Shown: in pieces, positions 6,416-15,400 of the stretch
How the letters are laid out: each line of letters opens with the position of its first letter
Numbering within the stretch: position 1 is the stretch's first letter
IMG/VR virus record: IMGVR_UViG_3300002144_000062
Coordinates: 1-32,843 of that record
Length of the DNA: 32,843 nucleotides
Direction: 5' to 3' (one strand)
Source: a virus
Program-made: the position numbers and the translations under genes
Notes under the pieces: generated by a model
Told to the model about the DNA's origin: nothing
The model's input: only the letters and a program-made list of their open reading frames with translations
The model's database searches: none

Positions 6416-7185
6416 TGAAGATATTAGTAATCCCCGACTGTCAGGTTAAACCCGGCATACCGACTGAACACCTTGAGTGGGCAGGTAAAGCCATCTGTGA
6501 CTATCGCCCTGACGTTGTGGTTAACATAGGAGATTTCGCTGATATGCCATCCCTATCAACACACGACAAGGTGGGTAGTAAGTATTTTGAAGGTAAGCGT
6601 TACAAGGATGACATTGCGTATGCGAAGATTGGTATGGCGAAGTTGCTTAAACCTTTACGAGACCTTCAAGGAGTACAGAAGGAGACAAAGCATAAAGTAT
6701 ATAAACCGAGGATGATTCTAACAATGGGAAACCATGAGCATAGAATCAATAGGGCAGTTAACAATAATCCTATGTTAGAGGGAGTCATTTCGACTGCCGA
6801 CTTAGGTTATGACAAAGATTGGGAAGTACATGAATTTCTTAAACCTGTTTTTATCAATGGTGTTGGCTTCAACCACTACTGGCCTGTTGGTGTTATGGGG
6901 CGACCTGCCAGCACTGCTAGTGTTATCGTTAATAAGCTTCACATGTCTTGTATTGCAGGGCATCAACAAGGTAAGCAAGTTGCTTATGGCAAAAGGGCAG
7001 ACGGAACCGCCATCTGTGGTATAATAGCAGGTAGCTTCTATCTACATGATGAAGACTATATGGATCAGCTTTCTAACCGTCATTGGCGAGGGCTGGTAAT
7101 GTTAAACGAAGTGGAGGATGGTGCATTCGATGAGATGTTCTTGTCGATGAATTACTTGCAAAAGAAATATGCTAACCCTGCTTGA
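6415..7185 (+). CDS. Calcineurin-like metallophosphoesterase
   Basis: This 256-residue protein has the metal-binding motifs of the calcineurin-like superfamily: PDCQ at residues 7-10 (the family's DxH with Q in place of H), NIGDFAD around D40, GNHEHR at 105-110, and GHQQGKQ near residue 183 where the usual GHxH is changed. The altered first and last motifs are notable but recur in phage members as far as I recall. Substrate is unknown; nucleic acid or nucleotide phosphates are possible. The ATG overlaps the preceding stop (TAATG). Confidence 0.88.
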   Translation: MKILVIPDCQVKPGIPTEHLEWAGKAICDYRPDVVVNIGDFADMPSLSTHDKVGSKYFEGKRYKDDIAYAKIGMAKLLKPLRDLQGVQKETKHKVYKPRMILTMGNHEHRINRAVNNNPMLEGVISTADLGYDKDWEVHEFLKPVFINGVGFNHYWPVGVMGRPASTASVIVNKLHMSCIAGHQQGKQVAYGKRADGTAICGIIAGSFYLHDEDYMDQLSNRHWRGLVMLNEVEDGAFDEMFLSMNYLQKKYANPA

Positions 7186-7327
7186 TATTTGTGATAAACT
7201 AGAGCACCTTGACGAGGTAACAGTGTTGGAACTACTTGACATACGTAGTGCTGACATTGTTGCCAAGTTTATGGATGCCATTGAAGAACGTGCCGACTAC
7301 CTAGAGGAAATATTGGATGACAATTGA
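7169..7327 (+). CDS. Small acidic helical protein before ribonucleotide reductase
   Basis: A 52-residue frame fills the gap between the phosphoesterase and the reductase. It overlaps both neighbours (17 bases upstream, 11 downstream). The sequence (MLTLLDICDKLEHLDEVTVL, then LLDIRSADIVAKF, then an acidic end) is a regular leucine/aspartate-rich helix pattern of a type I recall in other phages upstream of replication genes, with no known function. Its size and overlaps fit the compact operon. No clear ribosome site was identified, so translation is probably coupled. Confidence 0.65.
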   Translation: MLTLLDICDKLEHLDEVTVLELLDIRSADIVAKFMDAIEERADYLEEILDDN

Positions 7328-9317
7328 GATGAACAACAAGGAAACAATGACAACAGATAACCTACCCAGCCTACGTGCTCAAGTGATTACTCGCCGCACT
7401 TATAACCGCCCCTTAGAAGAAGGAGGCTTTGAGAGTTGGGAACAGACAGTAGACCGTGTTATTGGTCATCAAGCGTGGCTATGGACTCGTGCAGCAGGAT
7501 TCACTGCAAGCGTACCCAAAGCAATCTCGTCTGAATTAGATGAACTACGCACCCTTATGATGGAACGTAAGGTGTTGACAAGCGGACGTACCTTGTGGCT
7601 AGGTGGCACTGAGGTGGCTAAGAAGCGTGAGGCAAGCCAGTTTAACTGTAGCTTCACAAACGTAGAGACAGTGATGGACTGCGTGGATACTCTTTGGTTA
7701 TTGCTGCAAGGCTGTGGTGTAGGCTTCCGACCCATTGTTGGTCAATTGACTGGATACCAGAAACCAATCCCTAAGCTAACTGTTAAGCGCAGTGAGCGTA
7801 CCGCCAAAGGAGGTGTGGCACATAACGAGGAGACATTTGATGCAGCAACCGGAGTGTGGACAATTAAAGTTGGAGACAGTGCAGAAGCATGGGCCAAAAG
7901 TATCGGTAAGTTGGTTGCCCATAAGTTTCCCGCCAGTGAACTTGTACTCGATTTCACAGAGATACGTCCCGCTGGTGACCGTCTCGCAGGATATGGCTGG
8001 ATAAGCTCAGGTGACGCTTCATTGTGTAAGGCATATACAGCTATCCATAAGTTGCTTAATCGTCGCTCAGGGTCTCTGTTGACCCGTATGAACATCCTAG
8101 ACTTGGTTAACTGGATGGGTACTGTATTGTCCTCACGCCGTAGTGCTGAGATTGCCTTGTTTACTTTCGGTGAGGATGAGTGGGAACAGTTTGCTGTTGC
8201 TAAGAAGGACTTCTGGATTGCCAACGAGCAACGTGCTCAGTCTAATAACTCCTTGGTGTTTAACACTAAGCCGTTGAAGTCAGAGCTTGAGAAGATATTT
8301 GGTTTGATGGTTGCCAGTGGAGGTTCAGAGCCGGGCTTTATCAATGGACAAGCGGCAACTAAACGTGCGCCGTGGTTCAAAGGTAGTAACCCTTGTGTAG
8401 AGATATTGTTGGGAAACAAGAGTTTCTGTAACTTAACTGAAGTGGATTTGAATAAGTTTCATGGGGATAGTGCTGGTCTACGCCGTGCAGTTGAAATTGC
8501 TGCTCGTGCTAACTACCGCCAGACTTGTGTTAACCTACGTGATGGTATCTTGCAAGAGGCGTGGCACATGAATAACGACTTCTTGCGTCTGTGTGGTGTA
8601 GGCTTAACTGGTATTGCTACTCGCCCTGACCTTCAAGCCTATGACTATGCAGAGCTACAGCGAACAGCGACTTCAGCAGCCTATGCGATGGCAGATGAAC
8701 TTGGTACACCTCGTCCTAAGAACATCACCACTGTTAAGCCAAGCGGTACGCTAAGTAAGATTATGGATACCACTGAGGGTGTGCACAAGCCTTTAGGTAA
8801 GTACATCATTAACAATGTGGTCTTCAGTAAGTTTGATTTAGTTGTTCCTAAACTGCGTGGCTCTGGCTACAAAGTCTTTGACCACCCGTTTGATAAGGAG
8901 AGTGTGTTAGTTGCGTTGCCAGTTAAGTGGGATACAGTTGAGTTTGATGTGCATAAAGGCATGGAGGTAAACCTTGAGAGTGCGTTTGACCAGCTAGAAC
9001 GATACAAGATGTTAATGACGAACTGGTGTCAACAGAATGTATCAGCAACGATTAGTTATGATGTAGATGAAGTGCCTGTAATTGTTGATTGGCTGTTGGA
9101 AAACTGGGATAACTATGTTGGTGTAAGTTTCTTATTCCGCAATGACCCAACAAAGACAGCTGCCGACTTAGGTTATCCGTACCTGCCGCAGGAGGTTGTA
9201 ACCAAAGAGGTGTTTGAGAAGTATGTAGCTAACATTGTTGACTTTGAGTTAGATGAGACAACTGTGTCAGATACGTTGGATGATGATTGTGCCACTGGCG
9301 CATGCCCAATTCGCTAA
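7317..9317 (+). CDS. Adenosylcobalamin-dependent ribonucleotide reductase (class II)
   Basis: This 666-residue enzyme reduces ribonucleotides to deoxyribonucleotides using vitamin B12 coenzyme. It matches the monomeric Lactobacillus leichmannii RTPR type. The active-site cysteines are in place: C111 (FNCSF), C360 with E362 (NPCVEI) and C371 (SFCNL); the spacing from C360 to C371 equals that in RTPR (C408 to C419). The C-terminal reductant pair is CATGACPIR. PSGT is present (KPSGTLSKIMD). ATG 7317 lies inside the previous gene after GAGGAAAT; ATG 7347 with AAGGAAACA is an alternative. It makes the phage dependent on B12 in its host, but independent of oxygen and of a small subunit. Confidence 0.95.
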   Translation: MTIEMNNKETMTTDNLPSLRAQVITRRTYNRPLEEGGFESWEQTVDRVIGHQAWLWTRAAGFTASVPKAISSELDELRTLMMERKVLTSGRTLWLGGTEVAKKREASQFNCSFTNVETVMDCVDTLWLLLQGCGVGFRPIVGQLTGYQKPIPKLTVKRSERTAKGGVAHNEETFDAATGVWTIKVGDSAEAWAKSIGKLVAHKFPASELVLDFTEIRPAGDRLAGYGWISSGDASLCKAYTAIHKLLNRRSGSLLTRMNILDLVNWMGTVLSSRRSAEIALFTFGEDEWEQFAVAKKDFWIANEQRAQSNNSLVFNTKPLKSELEKIFGLMVASGGSEPGFINGQAATKRAPWFKGSNPCVEILLGNKSFCNLTEVDLNKFHGDSAGLRRAVEIAARANYRQTCVNLRDGILQEAWHMNNDFLRLCGVGLTGIATRPDLQAYDYAELQRTATSAAYAMADELGTPRPKNITTVKPSGTLSKIMDTTEGVHKPLGKYIINNVVFSKFDLVVPKLRGSGYKVFDHPFDKESVLVALPVKWDTVEFDVHKGMEVNLESAFDQLERYKMLMTNWCQQNVSATISYDVDEVPVIVDWLLENWDNYVGVSFLFRNDPTKTAADLGYPYLPQEVVTKEVFEKYVANIVDFELDETTVSDTLDDDCATGACPIR

Positions 9318-9325
9318 GGAGAAAT

Positions 9326-10054
9326 ATGGTAACACGCAAGAAGGTAACAGACCCAGACACTAAACCGCAACATGGGTTAAAGATGCGTCTGGATGACATG
9401 ATGACTATCCAACCAAAGACTGAGAAACAGAAGGAGTTCTTTGATGCCTACCAGCAGGGTCACTACTTCTGTGCCTTGTCTGGGGTGGCTGGTACAGGTA
9501 AGACTTACATCGCCTTCTACAAGGCGCTTGAGGAGGTGATGGAGAAGTCTAACCCGTATACCAAGCTGGTTATTATCCGTAGTAGTGTGCAGAGTCGGGA
9601 GATGGGTCACTTACCCGGCGATGCGGAGGAGAAGATGAATCAGTTTACTGAGCCGTACAAGCAGATAGCTGCTGAGTTGTTTAAGCGTAAGGATGCTTGG
9701 GACAGGTTGGTTGAGCAAGGGTATGTGGAGTTCCTTTCTACCTCGTTCATTCGTGGTACAACGTTTAACAATGCTATTGTTATGTTGGATGAGAGTCAAA
9801 ACTGTACAATGCACGAGCTTGATACCATCATAACCCGTATAGGTCATTCGTCTAAATTCTTCTTGTGCGGCGACTATCGGCAGGTTGATCTGAAGAAGAG
9901 GGATGATAAGAGTGGGTTGCTTGAGTTCTTAACTATCCTACGAGCAATGAAGGAGTTTACGGAGATTGAGTTCTCAGTGGATGACATTGTACGTAGCAGT
10001 TTGGTTAAGAATTACATTATTGCTAGACTTAACCATGAGGATACTAAGGTATGA
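9326..10054 (+). CDS. phoH: PhoH-like P-loop ATPase
   Basis: I place the start at ATG 9326 after AAGGAGAA, giving 242 residues; upstream in-frame codons overlap the reductase. Walker A is GVAGTGKT (residues 53-60) and Walker B is AIVMLDESQN (150-159), the pair characteristic of PhoH-like proteins. Downstream CGDYRQVDL and the C-terminal VDDIVRSSLVKN fit the family. PhoH is common in aquatic phages; its job is unsettled (RNA or phosphate-linked roles are proposed). Its stop overlaps the next ATG (ATGA). Confidence 0.93.
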   Translation: MVTRKKVTDPDTKPQHGLKMRLDDMMTIQPKTEKQKEFFDAYQQGHYFCALSGVAGTGKTYIAFYKALEEVMEKSNPYTKLVIIRSSVQSREMGHLPGDAEEKMNQFTEPYKQIAAELFKRKDAWDRLVEQGYVEFLSTSFIRGTTFNNAIVMLDESQNCTMHELDTIITRIGHSSKFFLCGDYRQVDLKKRDDKSGLLEFLTILRAMKEFTEIEFSVDDIVRSSLVKNYIIARLNHEDTKV

Positions 10055-10248
10055 GCTTCCATTTAAACAGTCGGCTAGGCTTTGGGTTTGACATCGAGCA
10101 TAACGAAGATATATGCCATGTCGTAGGGGATGATGACGGGAGGTTTGTAGCTGCATTTATGGGGTTGATAATTAAAGTCCCATTCTTGTCCATCTACATT
10201 GGTGAGTTTGCGAAGTTAGACCCAGAAGTCTTGGAAATAGAAGACTAA
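10051..10248 (+). CDS. Small hypothetical protein, last gene of + strand arm
   Basis: This 65-residue protein begins with an ATGA overlap to PhoH and ends two bases before the terminator stem. It has an acidic middle (DIEHNEDICHVVGDDDG) and a hydrophobic stretch around residues 34-50 (FMGLIIKVPFLSIYIG), which is short for a membrane helix. No known family. It is the last gene of the early/replication operon. Confidence 0.7.
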   Translation: MSFHLNSRLGFGFDIEHNEDICHVVGDDDGRFVAAFMGLIIKVPFLSIYIGEFAKLDPEVLEIED

Positions 10249-10250
10249 AA

Positions 10251-10284
10251 AAAAGCCCCTAGGCATCACTGCTTAGGGGCTTTT
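10251..10284. terminator. Bidirectional intrinsic terminator between converging arms
   Basis: Bases 10251-10265 pair with 10270-10284 as a 15-bp stem (one G-T wobble) around a TCAC loop. The stem base is AAAA/TTTT, preceded by further A's from 10247, so a U-rich tract is produced in both directions. It lies exactly between the last + strand gene and the last - strand gene and would stop both. Confidence 0.95.
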
Positions 10285-10287
10285 CTG

Positions 10288-12387
10288 TTACTGGTTACCT
10301 ACTCTGTCAAAGAGCTTATCTTCTCTTATTGCTTCAGTTAACTCAGGGTACTTCTGACGCAATCTACCTAATGCTGCTCGTTTGATACGAGGCATGATAC
10401 GCTTCTCAATGGCATATTCAGCAGTCTTCTTGTTACCTATCTTCTCCAATGTAGGCAGCGCACCGCTTAACACTGGTGTTGCTAACTCATTGATAAGGCG
10501 CTTGTACTCGCTATACTGTTCAGCTGTTAACTCCTTACCACCGACCTTGCGTGATACTGAAGCAACTGAGAACCCTATATCGCTTAACCTCTTTTGGAAG
10601 TCTGTCTGCTCACGACTTACAGCAACACCTGATATAGCCTGTGAGAGGTTAGTCTCCAAAGCTTGTGGGACAGGGTTGTTAGGGTCTTCATTAACCAAAC
10701 CGTAGTTCTTAGGCAGCAGGTTACGAGCACCGGGGATACGTTGTTGCATCTTCTCGATGGTGCTAATAGCCTCACGCTCATTGGGGTCAAAGGTACGGGC
10801 TGCTGTGTTAGACAAAGCAGGTATGAAGCGCTTAGCGTAGTTGTCTAATAACCCTTCAGCCATTGTGGTATTGTTGGCAAATAGAGCACTAGTCAGGTCA
10901 GCAAAGCCCTGCATGAACGTCTTTTGAAGCATATTGGTTTTGACAGATGCCCAAGCCTTCTCTTGAATGTCTTCCCATTCTTTACCTGCTTGAACCTCCC
11001 CATCCATGATACGCTTCTGCTCAGAGAACAAGTCAGTCATCATACCAAGCACCGTTGCCAGTGGCTCAGAACGAGAGTAGTCAATCCATGTATCACCAAC
11101 CTTGATTGATGTGGCTGGCTTGCCTAATGACTTCCATGTGTTACGCTCAGCAGGGTCACTAGGCATAGAGCCTGTAATCAAGTCATTGTCAAACAACTGA
11201 TACACACCACCTGTGATAGCAAAGCCTACTAGCTGGCGAGGAATCATCTCCCTCATTGACATATTCTCATTGGCTGTAATGAAGTCTACTACCTCTGACC
11301 CGTCCGATGCCTCACGTACACGCTTGGTTGTCACTGTCTTTGTAGGACGCACAACGAAACCAACGCCGGGGATATAACCACTACTCTCCTTGAAGATGTT
11401 CCAAGGGGTACGCAGGAAAGGGATTGTCTGGGTTAAGAACACCTCAGCTGGGCCACGACCTTCGCCTTTAGCCTCAGAAATCTTCTTCAACATACCCGTC
11501 AGCTTAGCTTGGAATGTACCATCTGTGGCATAGTTACGAACATCATAGATGGCGGTGTCAAAGTCTGCACCAACCATCTGTTCAAACCTATCCATACTAC
11601 CGTACAAGTCTTCAGCCTTACCGTTGTTAAAGGTTTGCTCCTTATACTTCTTGTACAGGGTATCGTAAGAACCCAGCCCCTTCTCCTCATCCAACGATGC
11701 CTTCTTACTCAAGTAACCCATCATACGTTGTGAGCGTAAACGTGCCTTGAAGTACTCATCGATTGCGACAGTTAACTTAGTGGGGAGACGGACAATATCG
11801 CCTGTCTTACCACCAATAGCATTTGTCATATAATCGTAACTCTCACCCAAGGCTTTACGGGCAAGCTCTGGGTTAACATAACCATTGATGTCGGGGGCAG
11901 CACCTGCGTCTACAAGCCACTGGTTAAACTGCTTCTCTGACATACCCAAAGATGCAGGGGTTACCTTGAAGTCAACAGGCATACCAGTACCAAAGCCACG
12001 AGAGAAGAAGATCATGTCAGTCGTCCAGCCATCCATCAAGGCTGACACAGATGCTTTAGCTGCTCTACGCTCTCGTTGGGCTTGTATGGCTGTTTGACCC
12101 CTCTTAGGTATGTAGGCATCAATTAGATTCAAGAGAGGCTTCATAATCGTCTGTATGCCGCCACCGAGGGTGTTAACCACGGGAGTGCCTGTGCCTGACA
12201 ACATACCGTTGATTAGGTACTCGTTTATCTTCATACCTACGTTAGGTTTCTTACCCTCAAGCGCTTGCTCAACGAAAGACTCCATTATCTTGTCGGCCTT
12301 CTCAGGGTCAACGTTCTTATACTTCTCTCTCGCATCCAACATTTGATCGAGGTCAATTGCACATGCTTCACTCTCTAATTTAGCCAT
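10288..12387 (-). CDS. Large internal virion protein, C-terminal half of a polyvalent-type protein
   Basis: This 699-residue protein starts at ATG 12387, which overlaps the stop of the preceding gene (TAATG). Early on it has INEYLINGMLSGTGTPVVNT, and near the middle TIPFLRTPWNIFKESSGYIPG; both are segments I associate with the C-terminal part of long phage 'polyvalent' or ejected proteins. Its place at the end of the late operon fits a protein packaged inside the capsid and ejected with the DNA, like the T7 gp15/gp16 core. The split from the upstream gene looks secondary (see findings). Exact role is inferred. Confidence 0.8.
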   Translation of the reverse strand: MAKLESEACAIDLDQMLDAREKYKNVDPEKADKIMESFVEQALEGKKPNVGMKINEYLINGMLSGTGTPVVNTLGGGIQTIMKPLLNLIDAYIPKRGQTAIQAQRERRAAKASVSALMDGWTTDMIFFSRGFGTGMPVDFKVTPASLGMSEKQFNQWLVDAGAAPDINGYVNPELARKALGESYDYMTNAIGGKTGDIVRLPTKLTVAIDEYFKARLRSQRMMGYLSKKASLDEEKGLGSYDTLYKKYKEQTFNNGKAEDLYGSMDRFEQMVGADFDTAIYDVRNYATDGTFQAKLTGMLKKISEAKGEGRGPAEVFLTQTIPFLRTPWNIFKESSGYIPGVGFVVRPTKTVTTKRVREASDGSEVVDFITANENMSMREMIPRQLVGFAITGGVYQLFDNDLITGSMPSDPAERNTWKSLGKPATSIKVGDTWIDYSRSEPLATVLGMMTDLFSEQKRIMDGEVQAGKEWEDIQEKAWASVKTNMLQKTFMQGFADLTSALFANNTTMAEGLLDNYAKRFIPALSNTAARTFDPNEREAISTIEKMQQRIPGARNLLPKNYGLVNEDPNNPVPQALETNLSQAISGVAVSREQTDFQKRLSDIGFSVASVSRKVGGKELTAEQYSEYKRLINELATPVLSGALPTLEKIGNKKTAEYAIEKRIMPRIKRAALGRLRQKYPELTEAIREDKLFDRVGNQ

Positions 12388-14447
12388 TAGCAAGCCACTC
12401 CCGGAAATATGTTTTTAATAGGTTCACCCTTACGCGCCCTCTCAGATAACAATCTAAAGGCGTTAAGGGCACGACCAGCTTTACTGCCTTCATTCTTCTT
12501 GAACAGGGCAATGCCAGTGTAGTATAGTAAATCTTGAGCTAACTGAGCACCTTCACCTGATTCAAAAGAACCACCAGCTGCCCTATGAGCCACTGCTCTG
12601 TCCAACACCTGCTCTCGCGCTGCCATAGCTTGGTGGTAGAAGGGTGTAAAAGCCCCCACTTCTGACTCACTCATACCACGGGTAGCACGACTCTTAGCAA
12701 GCATCCACTCCACGATGTTGTTATTCTTCCTCAAGATTTCCTTCAGTCGCACTTGACCCTGACTAATATACTCAGCTAAGCCAAAGGGGTACTTAGCCTG
12801 AAGCCTTGCTCTCTCACTTGGGGGCATCATTCTCAACACCTCTTCTGGCTCAATCATTGATGCACGAGCAGCCAACTCAGTGGGGGACATCTTAGATAAC
12901 CCCGGAGCTAGGTCTGAACCGTAGATGCTTGAGGGCTTAGCGCGTGTAGCACCAGCCGCATCACCTTCACGAGGAGCACCAGTCTGTAACCCCTCCATAC
13001 TAGGCTGGTTAGTGGGACGGGGAGGTCTAGTCCATGCAGCCCTTGTCTCTGGGGTCATCTGCTGAACCCCTGTCCACTCTTGTTTGTCGAATACGGGGGC
13101 ACGGTCTGCTGAAGGTGGCTCTTGACGGCTCCAAAACTCAGGAGTCATCATCTGTTCACGTTCAGCCGCTTGACCCGCTTGAGTCTCAGCCTTTGTACGC
13201 TTACGGAAGGCAGGGATGTCAATACCGATACCAGCAGCCTCCATACGGCTCAAGAAGGTTTGGTTACTCATCATGTTTGCGCTAGTAGGGGCAAACTTAT
13301 CCTGAACAATCAACGAGCCATTTCGACCAACGATAATCTTAACACCAGCTTTCTCAAGCAGGGCTAAGTCCTTATCGTCCAAGCCATCCTTAACTGTCAC
13401 AGTTGGTTTAACAGGAGTGTTTATTTGCTTAGGTGCTGACGCTGCCTGTGTTAATGCCAACCCTTGAGTAGATGGCTCAGAGACTGAAATAGTCTTCTTA
13501 CCATTAACTGTCATGCTATTACCTGTGCCAAGCTTTCTTGTCAACTCTTGAGTAGTGGTATTAGCGATAGCTCTAATCTCATCCTCTGAACGACCAGTAG
13601 ATTTACTTAACCAAGCTAAATACGCCTCATGCCCTTTTGACTTCCTACCCACAGTAAACAAAGCTTTGTCTACATCGTTAGCAAAAGAAACGACATTGTT
13701 TAGAAATTTAGTAGGGGTAGTTAGTGTATTGGGGAGGTTAAAGTCAACTGTCGGGGTTTCTTCAGACATCGTTTCAAAGACCCCTGACTCCTTGTTAAAC
13801 ACAGCACTCTCAGGGATAGCAGGTTCTTCAGCCTTAGCTGCTACCTCATCAATAGCCTTAGCTGGGTCATCAGACTCCAGAATCTTAGCTGCATCTACCT
13901 CAGCCTCTGTTGCCTTACCTTCTACCTCAGCCTTTGGCGCTGCCTTACCGAATAACCTACCAACCAAGCCACCAAGAGCACCACCAAGGACAGCACCACC
14001 AGTTACATTCATGGCACGGCTGTCACCCATACCCTCATACACGGGGTCAACAAGGCCACCAAACGCGCCACCAGCAGAGCCACGAAGCGCACCTGTCAGT
14101 ACCCTACCACCAATGGCTAAAGGCTTCAGGATAGCCGCAGGGAGGGTCACAGGGTCAAGAGCAGAACCAATTAACAAACCAGACCATCCTGCTATAGGGT
14201 TAGTCTCTAGCCGCATCCGGCTCTCTTTCTCTGACTGTATGTCTGCCTCTTCGTCCGGCTGTAGAATACCTAACCCACGCAACGAGGATGTTAACCCCCG
14301 ACCAGCGTTAGAAGTAAAGGCATCAAATGAACTACCACTTTGCCCAGCCATGTATTGTAGTGTAAGCTCAGAGACACCTTCATAATTACCTGTGGCTAAT
14401 ATTTTTAAATCTTTCTCTGGAATCCGTGAGTAGTCTATTTCTGCCAT
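12387..14447 (-). CDS. Large internal virion protein, N-terminal half
   Basis: This 686-residue protein begins at ATG 14447. The first 170 residues include helical and glycine-rich hydrophobic stretches (LLIGSALDPVTLPAAI; GGAVLGGALGGLVGRLFG) that could insert in membranes during ejection. The middle (about 190-500) is a low-complexity, proline- and threonine-rich linker. The last 150 residues are helical and end in GRALNAFRLLSERARKGEP, a motif that in related long phage proteins runs directly into the sequence now at the start of the next gene. Role in DNA ejection is inferred from position and composition. Confidence 0.8.
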   Translation of the reverse strand: MAEIDYSRIPEKDLKILATGNYEGVSELTLQYMAGQSGSSFDAFTSNAGRGLTSSLRGLGILQPDEEADIQSEKESRMRLETNPIAGWSGLLIGSALDPVTLPAAILKPLAIGGRVLTGALRGSAGGAFGGLVDPVYEGMGDSRAMNVTGGAVLGGALGGLVGRLFGKAAPKAEVEGKATEAEVDAAKILESDDPAKAIDEVAAKAEEPAIPESAVFNKESGVFETMSEETPTVDFNLPNTLTTPTKFLNNVVSFANDVDKALFTVGRKSKGHEAYLAWLSKSTGRSEDEIRAIANTTTQELTRKLGTGNSMTVNGKKTISVSEPSTQGLALTQAASAPKQINTPVKPTVTVKDGLDDKDLALLEKAGVKIIVGRNGSLIVQDKFAPTSANMMSNQTFLSRMEAAGIGIDIPAFRKRTKAETQAGQAAEREQMMTPEFWSRQEPPSADRAPVFDKQEWTGVQQMTPETRAAWTRPPRPTNQPSMEGLQTGAPREGDAAGATRAKPSSIYGSDLAPGLSKMSPTELAARASMIEPEEVLRMMPPSERARLQAKYPFGLAEYISQGQVRLKEILRKNNNIVEWMLAKSRATRGMSESEVGAFTPFYHQAMAAREQVLDRAVAHRAAGGSFESGEGAQLAQDLLYYTGIALFKKNEGSKAGRALNAFRLLSERARKGEPIKNIFPGVAC

Positions 14448-14467
14448 ATTAACTTTCTTTGTATTAC

Positions 14468-15388
14468 TTACCTAAATTGAGTACGACGTGCCCCTGCTTT
14501 TGCCAAGATAGCATCAGTCTGTTCTTTAGTTAGATTCTTCTTGTATTTCCTAAAGGCATCTATAGCTTGCTGTCTAGTTAGGCCAGAAATAACAGCAGGT
14601 GTTAACTGAGACAAACTACCTATCTCTTTAGTTTCAGCTTCATATGCTGCATTAGCACGATCAGCTTGAGCTTGCTTCTCTAGAGCAGCCATGTCAATGT
14701 TGCTTGTGGAAGCATTAACAAAATCATTTACTGATTGCGGCGTAGCTGTGGCTGTAGGACTACCTTTACCCTTTTTTGCTGCCTCTAGTCTATCTAACTC
14801 AGCTTGAGCTTTTTCCTTCTCAGTCAACGGTTTATCACCCTCACCATCGGGAGGTGTAGTAGATGGTGCTGTAGCTTGCTCAAACTTCTTAGTCTCTGGG
14901 TTATACGTTTCAGTCCAGTAGAATTGCTTAGGTGTCATGCCGCCCATGCCATCAGGAACCATGCGGGTTTCTTTCATGTCTCGTGTTCTGTTATCACGCT
15001 TGAACTGAGCATCTTCCATCGTAAAGTCTTCAGCCTCAAGTCTACGTGCCTCAGCCATAGCTTGCATCGCTTGAGCACCCATACCCGGCTGTTGAGACAA
15101 AAGCTCAGCCATCCTACGCATACGCTGAGCTTGCGTCATGCTTGGGTCTGAAGAAGCTTGCATGGCTTGTTGCATTGCCATTGCCTCACGCTCACCGGGG
15201 GCTGCACCGCCTAACAAACCACCAAGAGCACCACCGATGTTTGCACCAGCGTTACCACCCATTGATACTACTTGCTGTAACAAACCTTGGCTACCCATTT
15301 GAGAAGGGGATACCCGTTGACTATTCATGTATTCGTTACGCATCTGTTGGGGGTTCTGCCCGAACATCCCTAATATTTCGCTTGCCAT
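14468..15388 (-). CDS. Gln/Met/Ala-rich internal virion protein
   Basis: This 306-residue protein starts at ATG 15388 after a strong AAGGAGACAAG. The first third is rich in Q, M and G with a glycine-rich hydrophobic stretch (GANIGGALGGLLGG), followed by amphipathic Q/M/A helices (MTQAQRMRRMAELLSQQPG), a DGMGGMTPKQFYWTE segment and a charged C-terminal half. It lies between other ejected-type proteins, which suggests an internal core or DNA ejection protein. No enzymatic motif is visible. Confidence 0.8.
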   Translation of the reverse strand: MASEILGMFGQNPQQMRNEYMNSQRVSPSQMGSQGLLQQVVSMGGNAGANIGGALGGLLGGAAPGEREAMAMQQAMQASSDPSMTQAQRMRRMAELLSQQPGMGAQAMQAMAEARRLEAEDFTMEDAQFKRDNRTRDMKETRMVPDGMGGMTPKQFYWTETYNPETKKFEQATAPSTTPPDGEGDKPLTEKEKAQAELDRLEAAKKGKGSPTATATPQSVNDFVNASTSNIDMAALEKQAQADRANAAYEAETKEIGSLSQLTPAVISGLTRQQAIDAFRKYKKNLTKEQTDAILAKAGARRTQFR

Positions 15389-15400
15389 CTTGTCTCCTTG

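Noticed and set aside
7742-8224. 160-codon open frame on the - strand
   Set aside because: Antisense to the conserved ribonucleotide reductase catalytic region; no supporting signals.
12385-12430. Programmed -1 frameshift joining the two large internal protein genes
   Set aside because: The only slip-like site (T AAA AAC) does not fit the standard heptamer in the P site, and the second gene has its own ATG in a TAATG overlap, so re-initiation explains the layout better.
13555-14385. 276-codon open frame on the + strand
   Set aside because: Lies wholly antisense to the internal virion protein gene within a one-way late operon; no promoter or ribosome site, and the composition looks like an antisense reading.
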